Part shown: piece by piece, positions 19,063 to 30,842 of the stretch
How the letters are laid out: every line of letters begins with the position of its first letter
Numbering within the stretch: the first letter of the stretch is position 1
NCBI GenBank assembly: GCA_905221605.1
Contig: CAJNDS010002701.1
Location: forward strand, 124,001-188,000
Length of the DNA stretch: 64,000 bases
Origin: Symbiodinium natans
Lineage: Eukaryota > Sar > Dinophyceae > Suessiales > Symbiodiniaceae
Reading direction: 5' to 3'
Position numbers and translations under genes: made by a program
The notes under the pieces: generated by a model
Databases searched by the model: none
Told to the model about the DNA's origin: nothing
What the model saw: the letters and a program-made list of their open reading frames with translations, nothing else

Positions 19063-19703
19063 ACCCAGCCCTCAGACCTGTAGCCACAAATCCAGTTCTC
19101 CTAAATCCAGGCTTGAAGGGCCTTGGGTCATGGGAATGATCACTTGACGAACCACGTCCGCCGTGGTGTGCAGAGACGGGTCGTAGTGCGGCATCCTCTC
19201 CTGTGAAAGAGGCGTTTAATGTTTAGGAATTTTTACAACCGAAGATTCGGATCATTCTCTGTGTTGGCAGCTGTTGGCATGGATGCACGGAAGGCCCTAG
19301 ATCTTTCAAGCCCTTTATACACCAAAAAGCATAAACCCCAAATGCCCAGCTCCTCGAGGCGGCTGTAGAAGCTGAGCAGCGCGCCTTCTCAACCCACGAA
19401 ACCCCTCATCTCCTGATCCCCGATCTAGTGCCCGAAACTTCCCCTGAACCCCGTCACCCAACCCTGATAAGGGCTCGGTTAACCTGGCCTGCGATTGCAA
19501 AAAGTGCGCATAGGACACATGACCGTTAAACTGGCAAACCGCAAACCGAAATTTCTAACCCCTCAAGTTCAGCATCTGGCCTAGGCTGATCGCCCGGCAT
19601 GCCAGATCGTGGGTCACTCCGTCCCACTCTTGGTGTCCAGTGCTCCAGGTAGCGCCCTGCCGCCGGGGGGGGGTGTTGGGCATAGTGGGTTGGCTGTAAA
19701 GAG

Positions 19704-19816
19704 TTGGGGGTTTACGATATTAGGCGTACCGGCGTACCTTGTTGGGGTCCTGCTTACAAGGGAATCCTACTATTTGGGGTCAACATTGGGGTCCCCTATC
19801 TTCGAAAACCCCCATA
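19704..19816 (+). mobile_element. MITE-like family A, copy 3 (full length)
   Basis: About 113 bp. The left end GGGGGTTTACGATATTAGG and the complement of the right end GGGGGTTTTCGAAGATAGGG are inverted repeats. The core reads GTACCTTGTTGGGGTCC, GGAATCCTACTATTTGGGG and GGGGTCCCCTATCTTCG. One of the best copies for defining the family. Confidence 0.85.
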
Positions 19817-20391
19817 TTGATCACACCATGTTGATCCTACGGATGCCCGACCTGGCCCGGCTTGAGTCTCGGACTTTTGGGGCCCCAGGGCTTCGAGGCT
19901 TTGCAGATCAGTCAGGGGCTCTCGGGTCCCGGATTGTTGAGCTGAGCCCAGGCTTCCGCAGTCCGAGCCCAAAGCGCTTGAAACTTCAGACGCTTTCAGG
20001 GCATATGTTGACTTCTGACTACTCGTCCACGCTGGCCGCTCATTTGCGCAGTCGGAATGGGCCATCGTTGTGAATGGCGGAACAGGCACTCAGGGCACCT
20101 CTGCAGAATTTAAGCTCCTCAAAGCCTCAAACTGTAACACCTAACCTTATTACAACGAGGATGGATCCTATTCAAGGGATCAGCGCTGGCACTGGCAGGC
20201 ATCGCCAGGTGCTGGTCACAGCAGTAATACACCCTTGAACTCATAAACCCTATAAACATATAGCCTATATAACCAACAATCCTATGACGGTCCACAGCTC
20301 TAACTGCAGCTGTCTTCGGAAATCCATCGAAGAAGCCCCCCAGTCCCTGCAAAGTCGCCCCCGCCCCAAAGGAAAACCCACAGGTCCTATT

Positions 20392-20431
20392 GAAACCCTA
20401 AACCCTAAATCCTAAACCCTAAACCCTAAAC
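20392..20431 (-). repeat. Short CCCTAAA array
   Basis: About six units with one CCTAAAT variant. In the minus sense it follows directly after the exon-like segment 20432-20503. Confidence 0.9.
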
Positions 20432-20503
20432 CTCGTCTTGCTGGGCCTCCACTTCCGGCTCTTGCCTGGGTCATTTGGGTGCTGATTCGTTGAGTTTCTG
20501 TCT
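20432..20503 (-). CDS. Exon-like segment ending at a telomere-like array
   Basis: After the acceptor TGCAG (20504-20508) one minus frame is open for about 24 codons (TQRISTQMTQARAGSGGPAR). It ends GACGAG, directly followed by GTTTAGGG, a good AG/GT donor context made by the array itself. Protein not recognised. Confidence 0.3.
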
Positions 20504-20509
20504 CTGCAG

Positions 20510-22580
20510 TTCACAGACGCTTGCAGGTTCGGTCCTTCTAACCCATCCTAGTAACCCATCCTATACAACTAACCATGAACTTCCAAGTAGCGTCTGCAGC
20601 TAGGGGCTTAGGATCCTGGAATTCTTCGTCTGCTCTCACGCAAAAAACAGCGAAAAGAAACTTCGAGTGGCGATCCGCTCAGAGTCTTGAAGTCCCATAC
20701 CCTTTTCCACGGGGGCTGAAGGGTTAGGAAGTCCAATGGTGCCTTTGTCTAGAACCCTTTTTGGGATTTAGGGCATTGGGCCTGGTTCTGTAGGACCCTG
20801 CAGCCCTGGACAAGGTCCACTTTGCAGGCGAAGGCTCCCGATCACGTTGGGCAACATCTTGCTGAAACTTCGCTTCAGCTCCTTCAGACACAGAACTGAC
20901 GCCAGAACAGCTTTTTCTTGCCCCTTAGAACCAAACCAAGAACGGGTGCCCTTGTTGTAAGATGGTTCCTGGGCTAGCAAGCATGGAACGTGAGAGGTTC
21001 CAATCTCCACATGCTGCCCGAAAACAAGCCAGGGTCGCTCTCCAGGCCCAATCCCTGGATCGACCGAAGCATGCAAAAATACGAGGCAACACACATCCAC
21101 AAGAACACTGAACTTTACGAACGCGCTCAGCAAACTTATGGGCGTCCTTCAGGTGGCTGGACGCGCGCTGCGGGGTAGGCTTTGGTGCCCTTGGGGGGCT
21201 GATGGTGGCTGGGCTGCTCTTCGTTTGGGTAAGTTGCTGCATTGAGGGCTTCGATTTTGAAAATTGCGCATTTCTCGCGCGTATGATTCAAGTAACAGGG
21301 TCTTGGGGGGTTTGCGCTTCGGTTAAGTGTCGGGTATTGGGGATCGAGGGGCTCAAGGCTTGTGAAGTCTTCGAGTTTCCGGGGGCGCCACTGCCGTCTG
21401 AAGTGCTACAGCTCGGAACTCGAGACCCTGACTCAAGAAAGAGCGCTGCGCTGTTGACTGCAGGGACCGGTGCAGCCCATGGCTGTGTCAACGCACCCCC
21501 CCAAATCCGAAGCCCAAGGCGCCAAGAAAGCCAAGCCACTCGTACTCCATCAGGGACAATAGCTGGCCGAAGCGGGCGCAGTTGGTCAAGGAGAGGGTGG
21601 CGGTGATCCTGCGCGGCTTAGGATTTTGGCGTGGAAAGTCGGTGAGAGGCCAGGTGGCCACGAGCCCTCACGGAAACAAAACACTGTTCTCACAATTCCG
21701 GAACCGTCTCTCGTTTATGTTTGAAGCTGGCACCCTTCTCCTAACACTAAGCCTCTCCTTTTGCTAAGACCTTTTCCTTGTTCGCACTTACTTAAACTAC
21801 CCCGTGTCATGCCAATCCCACTGGCTGTCATTCTTGTCATAGTGCCGAAACCCTGCGCCCTGCCCTGAGCTCTTCTCTGAACACATGTAGGTTACTGCGA
21901 TGGAGGGGAGCGGTTGGACAACCTGCGGGACCATTTGCCCGCGAGTGGCTGGGGAAAAGCGAGCGAGGGGCTTGGGTAAATGCCCCGACGAGCTGGCACC
22001 CCTGTAAACATCGCAAACCCCCAGAATACCGAAATCGCACAAACAAATGGTCCGACATACAAGCTCAACTACCACATCCTGTCCCTAAAGCCCGACAGCC
22101 GCGGTTCGGGGGTGTAGGATTTCAGCCAAACTTCCACAGTTGTCAATCCTCAACCATCAACCCTACACTTCCCTAAACCATATAAGCCCTAAACGATGCC
22201 TTCCTAGACTTAAAAAACCTCATTCGTCCAAGAAGCAGGAAGCCAAGTTCTAGGCTCATGCTCGCGACGCTGGCTCCTTCTACGGGGCTTGTTGCGTCCT
22301 TCTGCGGGACTTTTGAGGAGCGCCATAGAAGGGATGCTGAGAGTTGCAGGGCTTGGTGGCTGTGAAGGCTTGAGGGCTTTAATGCTGCAAGGCGCTTCTT
22401 TGTGAATGGTGCTGGGTTGTGTATGTGCTGCTGGTGTTCTGGGTGGACTCAGCGAGCCCCCCTGGTCGAAAGCAGAAGAATGAATACATCTACAACATGG
22501 CGCCGGGAGAACTGTGTGAGCGAATCTTGGTACTCCTCAAGCCTCTAAGTTCTCTACAAGGCCTCTTATCAAGACCATGT
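20510..22580. other. Intergenic stretch with overlapping short frames
   Basis: About 2 kb almost free of telomere-like arrays. Frames at 20768-21133 minus, 20925-21242 minus, 21202-21606 plus and 21797-22075 minus overlap one another with no recognisable motif. Exons of an unknown gene are possible but cannot be chosen. Confidence 0.35.
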
Positions 22581-22687
22581 AAGAGTTTACGAGAAAACAG
22601 GGGACCCCTTATATAGACTGCCAAATAGTAGGTTCCCCTGATAATTCGGACCCCAATAAGGTACCCCAAATATAGTAAACCCCCATG
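22581..22687 (-). mobile_element. MITE-like family A, copy 4 (full length)
   Basis: About 107 bp in the minus sense: plus-strand CCAAATAGTAGGTTCCCC, GGACCCCAATAAGGTACCCC and TATAGTAAACCCCCA are the complement of the family core and left end. The other end, GAGTTTACGAGAAAACAGGG, is the inverted terminal repeat. Confidence 0.8.
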
Positions 22688-22706
22688 TCTAAAATAAGCA
22701 AACTAT

Positions 22707-22760
22707 GCGATTAAACCTAAACCTTAAACCCTAAACCCTAAACTCTAAACCCCTTAAAAT
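22707..22760 (-). repeat. Short degenerate CCCTAAA array
   Basis: About six units with ACCTTAA and CTCTAAA variants, directly after a family A element. Confidence 0.8.
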
Positions 22761-22853
22761 CCCTTAAAGCATCCTCATGTCGGTGCACCTCCATGGAGCA
22801 GCGTGGCGAGCCAGGCGCTGTGGAAGCCAAAGGCCGTGGCGACCAAAGCCAGG

Positions 22854-22958
22854 TTGAAGGGAGTCTCCCAAACCTAACAAGGAGCGTTCTGAGGGGGTTT
22901 AGGGATTTTGGTTTGTTGAAGGGAGTCTCCCAAACCTAGTAAGTAGCGTTCTGAGGGG
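22854..22958 (+). repeat. 62 bp direct duplication
   Basis: TTGAAGGGAGTCTCCCAAAC starts at 22854 and again at 22916. The similarity extends over about 44 bp with a few differences, giving a tandem pair of period 62. Confidence 0.85.
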
Positions 22959-23329
22959 CTTGGGGGCTTGAATTAAGGGATTTTAGGGGTTGAACTTGGG
23001 GGCCCTAGGGGCTCAGGGCGCAGGGCCAGGGCATGTTCATCCCAAAGCTCCGACTCCAAAGTTTTCACGCGCGAGGGTGGTTGTCAACTCTCAACCTTGA
23101 AGGGCACAGGCCTGGCTCTCGATGCTAAACCCTATTGCAGATCTGCATCCGTAAACCGCAAGCCACAAAACCCTACATCCCAAATACGCAGTCCTAAGCC
23201 CTCAGCTCGCGGTGTCTGAGCCGCAGGCCAGGCGACGCGAGAAGTGGACGGCTTTCGTGGCCAATTCTTTCCTCGTTTCGAAGATTGCCGAACTGTCTGT
23301 GCTACTGCTTCTGCTATCGCTACTGCTAA

Positions 23330-23465
23330 GGCTACTGCTCGTGCTGCTCTTTACACTACTACCACCACCACTACCACCACCACGACTAATACGACGACGA
23401 GGACGACGACGACGACCGAGGGACGACGACCGACGGACGACGGACGACGACACTACCACTGCTGA
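23330..23465. repeat. Imperfect trinucleotide tract
   Basis: A run of ACC/ACT/ACG-type triplets (CACTACCACC, then CGACGACGAGGACGACG), giving long Thr, Arg or Ser frames depending on register. Likely microsatellite-derived. Confidence 0.85.
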
Positions 23466-23469
23466 TCCT

Positions 23470-24440
23470 GCTAGTAAATTCTTCGGATTTTGCAAGGGAG
23501 CTCCGCCAAACGGGGCGCCGCTTCCATCTCTCTCTGCGCAGCTCGGTATGCCAAGTAGAAGCCTGAGCATGCAGGTTGTCAGCCTCTGATCATGGAGGTG
23601 CAAGGATTGCATAGGCCCCACAGGATTCACACAAGTGCCTGGAACTTGTAGCACACTGACCTCGTGCATTCACAACAGTGGGCGAATATGTGTAAGTTTA
23701 CCAGCATGCAAGGTGCCCAGCCAGCACCATGATCAGGACTTGCATCCGTACAGTCCCTTTAATGTAATGGCAGTCGCAAAAGCCAACCAAGCCCCTAGGC
23801 CCTACGCCTAGACCCTCAAAACGCAGAGTGCGCAAGGTCTCTGGCGCCAGGTGGCCCCGGGTCATCAGAATGGCTACGAAGGAGGTTGATACCTGTCAGG
23901 GCTTAGTGCCCTGAGGATCTCAGGGTCCACACTCCTACAGCGGTCTCGGAAAGCTTTTGGGGGCGCTCTGAATGAGGAAGCCTCGTGCAACTCTCCAGGC
24001 CCAGTTACCTTCCTGTTGCTGCTCTGGACTTGCAAAAGTTCGTCACGAAAAACCAGGGCACAAGTCGAACCCAGCCTAGAACATGACGGAATGTACGTCA
24101 GAAGCTAAGGGCATACATCATCCTCTCGAACCCTTCCTGTCAAATATTCTACCGTTCTGCGGACAGTAAAGGTGGCTATGGTCAAGGTTGCGTTTCAACA
24201 GGATGCTCAGTTGATCCTTCCTTTCAGACGGGTTTGGGCAGGCAGAACACGGAAGGGCAGCCTCTTGAATCAGGATTTATGGGCGGCCTACTGGCTGGGC
24301 CTGGGATATGGCAAAGCTTCAGGGTCCAGGGCTTCGGCGGCAGCCGAGGTGCCACGACAGCTGCTTCTATCAGTGCCACGCCCAGGATGAGGAGGTTGTA
24401 CCTTCCATCCTGGACGAGGTAGCACACCTCGGCATCCACT
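23470..24440. other. Intergenic stretch
   Basis: No repeat array and no recognisable frame; short overlapping frames at 24172-24439 are open on both strands. Confidence 0.4.
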
Positions 24441-24445
24441 GCAGT

Positions 24446-24500
24446 AAGGGTTTAGGGTTTAGGGTTCAGGGCTCAGGGTTCTGGGTTTAGGGTTTAGGGT
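24446..24500 (+). repeat. Degenerate TTTAGGG array
   Basis: About seven units with TTCAGGG, CTCAGGG and TTCTGGG variants. Confidence 0.85.
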
Positions 24501-24548
24501 CTGACAGCTGCCCTTGCTCGGGATGCGAACTAAGAAGGTCTGACTCTA

Positions 24549-24626
24549 TTTGGGGGTTTACGAAAGTAAGGGTACCCCCTTCAATACCCCAAATAGAATA
24601 GAATCCCCTTCAAGGGGCCCCCAAAG
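24549..24626. mobile_element. MITE-like family A, copy 5 (internally deleted)
   Basis: Has the left end TTTGGGGGTTTACGAAAGTA and ends in GGGGCCCCCAAA, but the core is shortened and rearranged (CCCCAAATAG, GAATCCCC). About 78 bp instead of about 100. Confidence 0.6.
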
Positions 24627-24857
24627 CACATCAGGATGCCGCAGCTCTGGGCTTTGTCGACTACAGGGAACAGTGGGGCAAGTCTCAGCATATGACGCTC
24701 CTGAATGGAGCAGAACTGCAAACTGGAACAGCAGCAGCCACACGTCCATAAGACCATACACTAAGAGCAGCAGCTGATTGCGCAACTGATGCTTTGAACC
24801 CGTGCAGGCCAACCAATTTTCGGTTTGGGGCATTCCTTCTCATACCGCAATTGCTTC

Positions 24858-24967
24858 TCAGCGTGCGAAAGCCGTGGAAACGGGAATGCTGGCAACAGTA
24901 AAGGGGCTGTTTGCGCCTTGAAGCCTTGGGATGCAATGGTACTCCCAACTGCCCTGCTGCCACGATC
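24858..24967 (-). CDS. Second exon of a telomere-intron gene model, with stop
   Basis: Directly after the last TTTAG of the array 24968-25057 the minus strand continues in frame with exon 25058-25141. It encodes GSWQQGSWEYHCIPRLQGAN, then SPFTVASIPVSTAFAR, and stops at TGA 24858-24860. Other frames are also partly open. No family recognised. Confidence 0.35.
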
Positions 24968-25057
24968 CTAAACCCTAAACCCTAAACCCTAAACCCTAAA
25001 CCCTAAACCCTAAACCCTAAACCCTAAACCCTAAACCCTAAACCCTAAACCCTAAAC
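24968..25057 (-). repeat. CCCTAAA array that may be an entire intron
   Basis: About 13 perfect heptamers and nothing else. In the minus sense it starts GTTTAGGG and ends TTTAG, so the whole 90 bp is bounded by GT and AG. It sits between the coding-like segments 25058-25141 and 24858-24967, and removing it leaves one open frame. Confidence 0.9.
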
Positions 25058-25141
25058 CCGGCCGCCAAAGTGCGTAGAGGACGGTCACGGTGAGAAGCGA
25101 GAGCCCGAAAAGCAGCAGCAGCACATCGAGAACTCGAGAAC
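25058..25141 (-). CDS. Exon-like island encoding a transmembrane-type segment
   Basis: After TTTGTAAG the minus strand encodes SRVLDVLLLLFGLSLLTVTV, then LYALWRP: a basic flank, about 20 hydrophobic residues and a basic flank, as in a membrane helix. It ends where GTTTAGGG begins. Upstream (25187-25217) lies an array of opposite orientation. No family recognised. Confidence 0.45.
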
Positions 25142-25186
25142 CTTACAAAGCTGCATGGTTGTGCCCACCCAGACGCTTCACGTTTT

Positions 25187-25217
25187 GGGGTTTAGGGTTT
25201 AGGGTTTAGGGTTTCGG
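25187..25217 (+). repeat. Short TTTAGGG array
   Basis: About four units, G-strand on plus, upstream in the minus sense of the exon-like island 25058-25141. Confidence 0.9.
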
Positions 25218-25219
25218 GT

Positions 25220-26765
25220 TTGAGGATGTAGGTCATGTACTCGCTGCCTTTTGGAGCTGCACGACAATTCCTGAAACTCTCGCAGCAGCGGGTTCAAAAA
25301 AGTGTGGCACTCCGGAGAATCCGTGATTCAAAAAACCCAAAATGCAAAATATACCGGAACCCTTCGTTCCGCCGCTAGGACAAAGCTGGCAGCCTCACAG
25401 TTGCAAGCTGTGGGAACGTCAACAGAGTCTTACACCTTAAGGTCTCAACGGTTTTAAGTAGAACTCAGAATTGTGGGGGTTTTGAGAATCGCGAGGTCTG
25501 TTGCCACAGCCAGGCGATGGACTCGGAGCTTCAGCCTGAAGCTCTGACAAAAAGCAGCGTACTCAGACGTACTCAGAAACCTCCGAATCCTCTCCGAATC
25601 CACACCCGACAGTCTCAGAGCCCCACCGAGCGATTTCTGGAAGGCTTTCTCGAGGGTCTTCAGGTGTGACTTGATCACAACGAAGCCCATGAGCTTGTTG
25701 CCCCAGAAAAAGAGATGGCCTTCAGGAGCAGTTTCAGGTGAGTCTCAGGATGTGGGTTTCGCGCTTGATGGGTGCAGGCCCCTGGGTTTGGGGTCATTAC
25801 CGCGTTACAAAGGTTTGGGGCCCAGGGTTCGGGGTATACCGAAGAAGCTACAGGTTGTTCTCAAGAGGTTTCGTCTCGACAGGCGGCAACAGCCCGTGAC
25901 GACCCAGAATCTTCCACGATCGAGCACACCTCGACCTGAAACCTCCAGGCGCTCGAACCTTAAACAATTCGACTACATTTACGTTCTGACGCTCTTGACC
26001 GACCAGCAAATTCTGACGGAAGGGCTTTGATGATGCCGACATCCTAAACCCAGGCAAGCTACGCTACGCCGTGATATTTCAGGCCAGTGGGTTCAGAATT
26101 TGGGTTCATTGAGGTCGCAGGCTACATTCCTACATCTCTCTGAGTAACGGCTTCATAAAGTGTCCCAAACTTCTTATTTGTGCAGCCCATGTCGCAAATC
26201 ACCGTGATCCAGGTGAAGATGGTCATCTCGATAAGCCTTACGATGATTCTTGAGTGCACGACGGGAAAAAAGGCTGCTAAAGCTCTGAAAGGCCGGTTCG
26301 GACATTAAAATCCCAAACCTTTATCACCCGAGAACGGGTTTCACCAGCAAAACTCTCGCTATACACGGGGCAGCGCGTGGCTTCTGACCGTCTTTTAGTC
26401 TTTGAAGGGTTGCTGGATGTCGGGTTTTAGACCCTTAGGGGCTTTGGGCTTCGGGGCATTAGGGGTATGCAGTCGAGTGCAAGGTGACCAGGAACTTCAA
26501 AGAGCAGATCAAAAAGTAGAACGGCCGTTAGGACCTTCCTTTACACGTGGGACCAGCATTTTCACTGTCCTTGCGATGTACTCCTGAGCGCTAGAGAGTT
26601 GCAAGGGCAGGCTGGGCAGAAACGCGCACAATTCATTAAGCAGAGTGGAACCATGTAAAAAGCCCGCGTAAAAGAGTTGCCCACATGCGACATTGCCGCC
26701 AAAGTGGCCACCAACACCGCTGGTTTTTTAAATTTATGCCCTGGGCCTCACATTTCGATCCTACA
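25220..26765. other. Intergenic stretch
   Basis: No array, no recognised gene. Overlapping frames at 25454-26057 on both strands lack motifs. Confidence 0.4.
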
Positions 26766-26766
26766 G

Positions 26767-26913
26767 ATGGGGGTTTCCGACGCTAAAGGTACCCTAAAAG
26801 TTTCCCTCCTTACACCTTCTTGCTCCCGGACGCTGAAGGGTAGTTCTGGATCTTAAATTACAAGAGGATCCTACTATTTGGGGGTTTGTATTCGGGGTCC
26901 CCTATTTTCGTGG
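26767..26913 (+). mobile_element. MITE-like family A, copy 6 (with insertion)
   Basis: Left end GGGGGTTTCCGACGCTAAA and right part AGAGGATCCTACTATTTGGG, GGGGTCCCCTATTTTCGTGG match the family. The total of about 147 bp exceeds the usual length because about 50 bp of unrelated sequence lies after GGTACC. Confidence 0.7.
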
Positions 26914-27558
26914 CATGGCAGTGCAGACCCTCAAGTACAGCAGTGTAGACGCTCCTTTTTGAACCAAACACTGCCCCAAAGCCGTTGTTCATGTCAAGCT
27001 GCGTGTCTCGTGCTGCACACCACCTCGGCCAAGTTCTCAAGATTTTTTGGTAAAGCATCTTATGATTTATGGTTCCTGCTAGTTTGTAGCTGGTCGGCGT
27101 AGCATGTTGAGAGGAAGCCCCAGGTGTGCTTGACGTTATCATCTTCAGCATACCCCCCCCCCCCTATTATCGCGATGCAGCTCACGTGCGTGACATGGTT
27201 CTCTGATGTACTGTATACATTTTCGCAACACTGCGAGAAGAGGGTTGCCCTGTGTGGATGCGCAGTGTCGATGACCAAGTGTTAGACATGCCATTGAGGT
27301 TTCGTTCCACACACCGACGGGTCTTCGAACAGCGTAGCTGCACTAGCACTTGCCACAGCATGGCCACCACTACGGACAACTGCCGGCCATTGGAGGAACC
27401 GACGTGCTGCAACATGGCAGCGGCGATTTTCAAGATGCTTCTCCAGCAATATCGTTTTGGTAGTTCGCGTTAAAGCGGCCCAGCATCAAACATCACGCTT
27501 ATGCCATGGATGCTATCCGCTCCGCACACGCTAGCTATGAACTCTGCCGAACATAAGC

Positions 27559-27876
27559 TTACCTCTGATCCCCTTCCGAACTAGCTTGGGGCATCAGAGT
27601 ATTCCTCACTTCGTGATGCGGAATCTTCGGGATGTTGCGGGACCAAGGATGTCGGGATTCCCCCTTGGTATTGAGGCATAGCCGCCTGTGGGAAGCCAGG
27701 AAGTGGATGAGCCAAACGTTCATCGCATTCAGCAGCACGTGCCAGCGCAGGTAGACCTGAAACATTTCGGGCTGCGGAAGGAGATGGAGCACATGTACTT
27801 TCGGCGAATCTTTACCACGTAACATGGCAACTTTAAGCTTCGAAAAAGGCGATTCCACTGCTTCCACTTTTGACAC
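27559..27876 (-). CDS. Coding-like ORF, unrecognised
   Basis: An ATG-started minus frame of 105 codons. The first 70 (SPFSKLKVAML, VHVLHLLPQPEMFQVYLRWH, NVWLIHFLASH) have balanced composition with amphipathic character; the tail looks random. It might contain an exon. I know no family for it. Confidence 0.2.
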   Translation of the reverse strand: MSKVEAVESPFSKLKVAMLRGKDSPKVHVLHLLPQPEMFQVYLRWHVLLNAMNVWLIHFLASHRRLCLNTKGESRHPWSRNIPKIPHHEVRNTLMPQASSEGDQR

Positions 27877-27979
27877 GAATGGAGCGCAAGCCGGCAGGAC
27901 AGTCTGCCCGGTGCAGCGTAAGTAAAGGGTTCAAGGGCTTGGGGTACACCGCTATTCAAACGCGCAATCATGGTACCGC

Positions 27980-30740
27980 TGGCAAACGTGAGGGCCGTGA
28001 GGGTTGTAAAGCACTCGGATTGGCCTTGCGACTTTCGCTCTCGACCCTAAACCTAGCAACCCTCGCCACAAGCCCATTCCGGAAGCCGGAACCTCAATCG
28101 CTGTTCAGAAAGGGTGCAGGGAGCATCTAGCGTTTAAAGTCCCCCCCTTTCAAACACTTTCGAACTCGAAAACCCTGCGCCCCAAACCCTGAACTTGTTT
28201 GGAGCAAGGCTGCTAGAAAGGGTGATGTCAGCCACCACTGCAGCTGGGAGTTCAAGACCAAAGCCAGGCACATCCTTCCGCTTGGGACTGAGGGGATGAG
28301 GGGGGATTTAAGGCTCTAAGCAGTCTCTAGCATGCTCGTGCTGTGGTAGCCCAACTCGAAGCTTCATGTTTGAAACAAGGGCTTCTGAAGAATTCCCGAG
28401 TTAAAGTTGTACTAAGCATGACCTTGATACGCCGCCTCGAAAGGTGTGGGGAATTTTCTCATCCACCCCCCTCCTCCCCCCTCCCCCCCAATCCCCCCGC
28501 AACCCGTGGACGCCCATCATCCCTTTCGACTCCTGTAAAGCATTCCTGGCACCACCTGCCCCTGGGGTCGGGCCCAAACCCCTTGCCTGCACCAAGCGAC
28601 ATGTGACTTTGGCTTTCCTTCGTCCGCGATGCGCGTCCTGCACTCCGCGTTGGGCCGGCCCCGGCTGCCCGAGGTGGCGCACGCAAGCGTTTTCAGTTCC
28701 TCGCTAAACTCCTTGCCTGACCTTGAGACCTAGACCCTGGTACCCTTGAATTAACACATGTAGCCATGAAGCCCCACAGTGCCCCTACGCCCCGAAAGAG
28801 CACAGGCTTCGCCGCCAAGCGTCAAGGACATGACGGCGGTGAAGCAGGCGACGAAGTTCCTGGGCCATACGGGCCATACTGCGGGCGCAGAGGCAGACAC
28901 CCAAATTTGCCGGAGCCTCAAACATGCCATGATTGCACGCGTGGTGACTTTGGAAACGAAGAAGAGAGCCCAGAGTCCCCCAAAGGGGCTGACACGGTAA
29001 AAGAATTAAGACAATGCCTTCAGGTCTAAAAACCCTGAGCCCTGAAGGTTAGTGCCCAGCAGCCCCAGTTCCCACTCTTGGTCATCTTGTTCGGCCACCG
29101 TGTGATCCACATCCATCGCCTCTCATCCGTGGCTTGGATGCTTTAGGGTGTGACATGGTGTGAGGGTTTCGAGGCTGGAAGGGTTAGGGAGCCTGCGTTT
29201 GAGGGCTTCGGGCCAGGGACAAGGAAGTGCTTCAGGTGCTGGAGCTGTGTTGAGGGCTTAGGGCCTCAGACGGACTTGTACCTTCATGCCTTAAGTTAAA
29301 GTCCTGTGTGAATCAGCCATCAGGACTCATGGCGTAGAAGATGCATGGGTTGACTTGGCCTTAAAGCAGCGTACCGTTTCAGAACATTTGCGCTTAGGGC
29401 CTCTGTCTAAATGGGTCTTTATGCCGAGGGTTTAAGATGAAGATGGGGGGGGGTCCGGCAAGGATCGCGAAGTGAAGAGTTTAATGAGGGCTTCAAGAAT
29501 TCGGGCTGGAGACGCCCAACTCATGGTCCTTCGTCATGTCCATGTACGTGTTGCACACGGCGACCTGCCAAGGACCAGCAGGTGGTAGCTGCTTTCAGAA
29601 GGGGTGTGGGAATGTCCCTCTTTCGGGGCTTTGTTTTAGCTTTAAGCTCGAGGCTGCTGGGAACAACACTACCCATACTCGCTGTGCCTCCCTGGCCTAA
29701 AGGAAACTGGCTTGAGCTCAACCCACGTGCCATTTATCAGAAACCTCACTGCCTTAAGATGCAGGAGCAATCATTGCAAAAGACGCCAGACTGGCAGGCG
29801 ACCGCCAAGTCGGCAAAGTGAGTCGCAAAGGGAGTCAGAAATCGCAGAAGCCAGAGTCCGAAAACACAGCGGGAAGGGAAACAGCACGAGAAGACAATAG
29901 ACGGGTTTAGGCTTGGGCGTTTGGGATGTAGGGTTGAGGCTTTCGGGTTTGCAGCATTCACAGCAGCAACAAAAATTCGAACCTTTGTTTTTGATGCTGT
30001 CCAGGGCTTTTCTATGGCATCGGGAGGTCGCCTGTATACCAATTCAACGAAAGAAAGTGCGCGAAATTCCCCCTCCCATGCGCCAGAGACTGGATTGGTG
30101 TTGGCGGTGTGGGGGGGGGGGGGGGGGGTGGTTTGGCTGCTTTGGGAGGCCTGTGGTGTGGACGGTGTGGATGAGTGGGTTCATGAACTGGGAATTCCAA
30201 GCGTGCTACTGATAATGTTGACTCGGTATTGAAAAGATGTCCCTGGACTCAATTAGAACCCCCCTCAACTAAAACGCAAATTGCGGCGAAAACCAGGTAG
30301 GCTGGTGTGACAAGAGGCCAGCCATTTTGAAAGCAAGCCCCCCTCCCCCTAGGGGAGGGGGGGTACTTAAAGCGAGGTGAACATTATAGGCCTTGAATGT
30401 TCACAGAGAAGTGACTAAGTTCAGGCCGGGGATTGTTGATGGAGGGCCTTTTCATGTTATCTCACTCGGGTCGCCGTTTCCCGAGAAAGGTTCGGACACG
30501 TTTTCGGACTTGACTGTCACTCAAACCCCAACCCACTCATCTACGCAAGGTTTGAGGGCCTTGGACCCTGAACTCCAAGCCCGTGCAAACGTTAAAACTG
30601 CCTGAGGAATCAATGCCTGAAGAACCCGTATGGGATTCAACTCCCGCCCCTAAAGAAGCAAACATACAGCTGCTGCACCGTCCATAAAACTTCGAGAGCA
30701 AGACAGGCCAAGCGCTTGCCGGCAGAGGGCTTTTAGGGTT
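27980..30740. other. Intergenic stretch
   Basis: Low-information DNA with a C-rich patch at 28465-28500, a run of 18 G at about 30111-30128, a near-palindrome of C and G blocks around CTAG at 30338-30363, and no recognisable gene. Confidence 0.4.
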
Positions 30741-30745
30741 GAGGT

Positions 30746-30842
30746 TAAACCCTAAAAACCCTAAAAACCCTAAAAACCCTAAGAACCCTAAAAACCCTAA
30801 AAACCCTAAAAACCCTAAAAACCCCAAAAACCCTAAAACCCC
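30746..30842 (-). repeat. CCCTAAAAA nonamer array
   Basis: About ten units of the nonamer CCCTAAAAA. Being a multiple of three it keeps a minus-strand frame open, reading Phe-Leu-Gly repeats that fuse the membrane-type island 30843-30955 to downstream sequence (frame 30537-30938). Confidence 0.95.
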
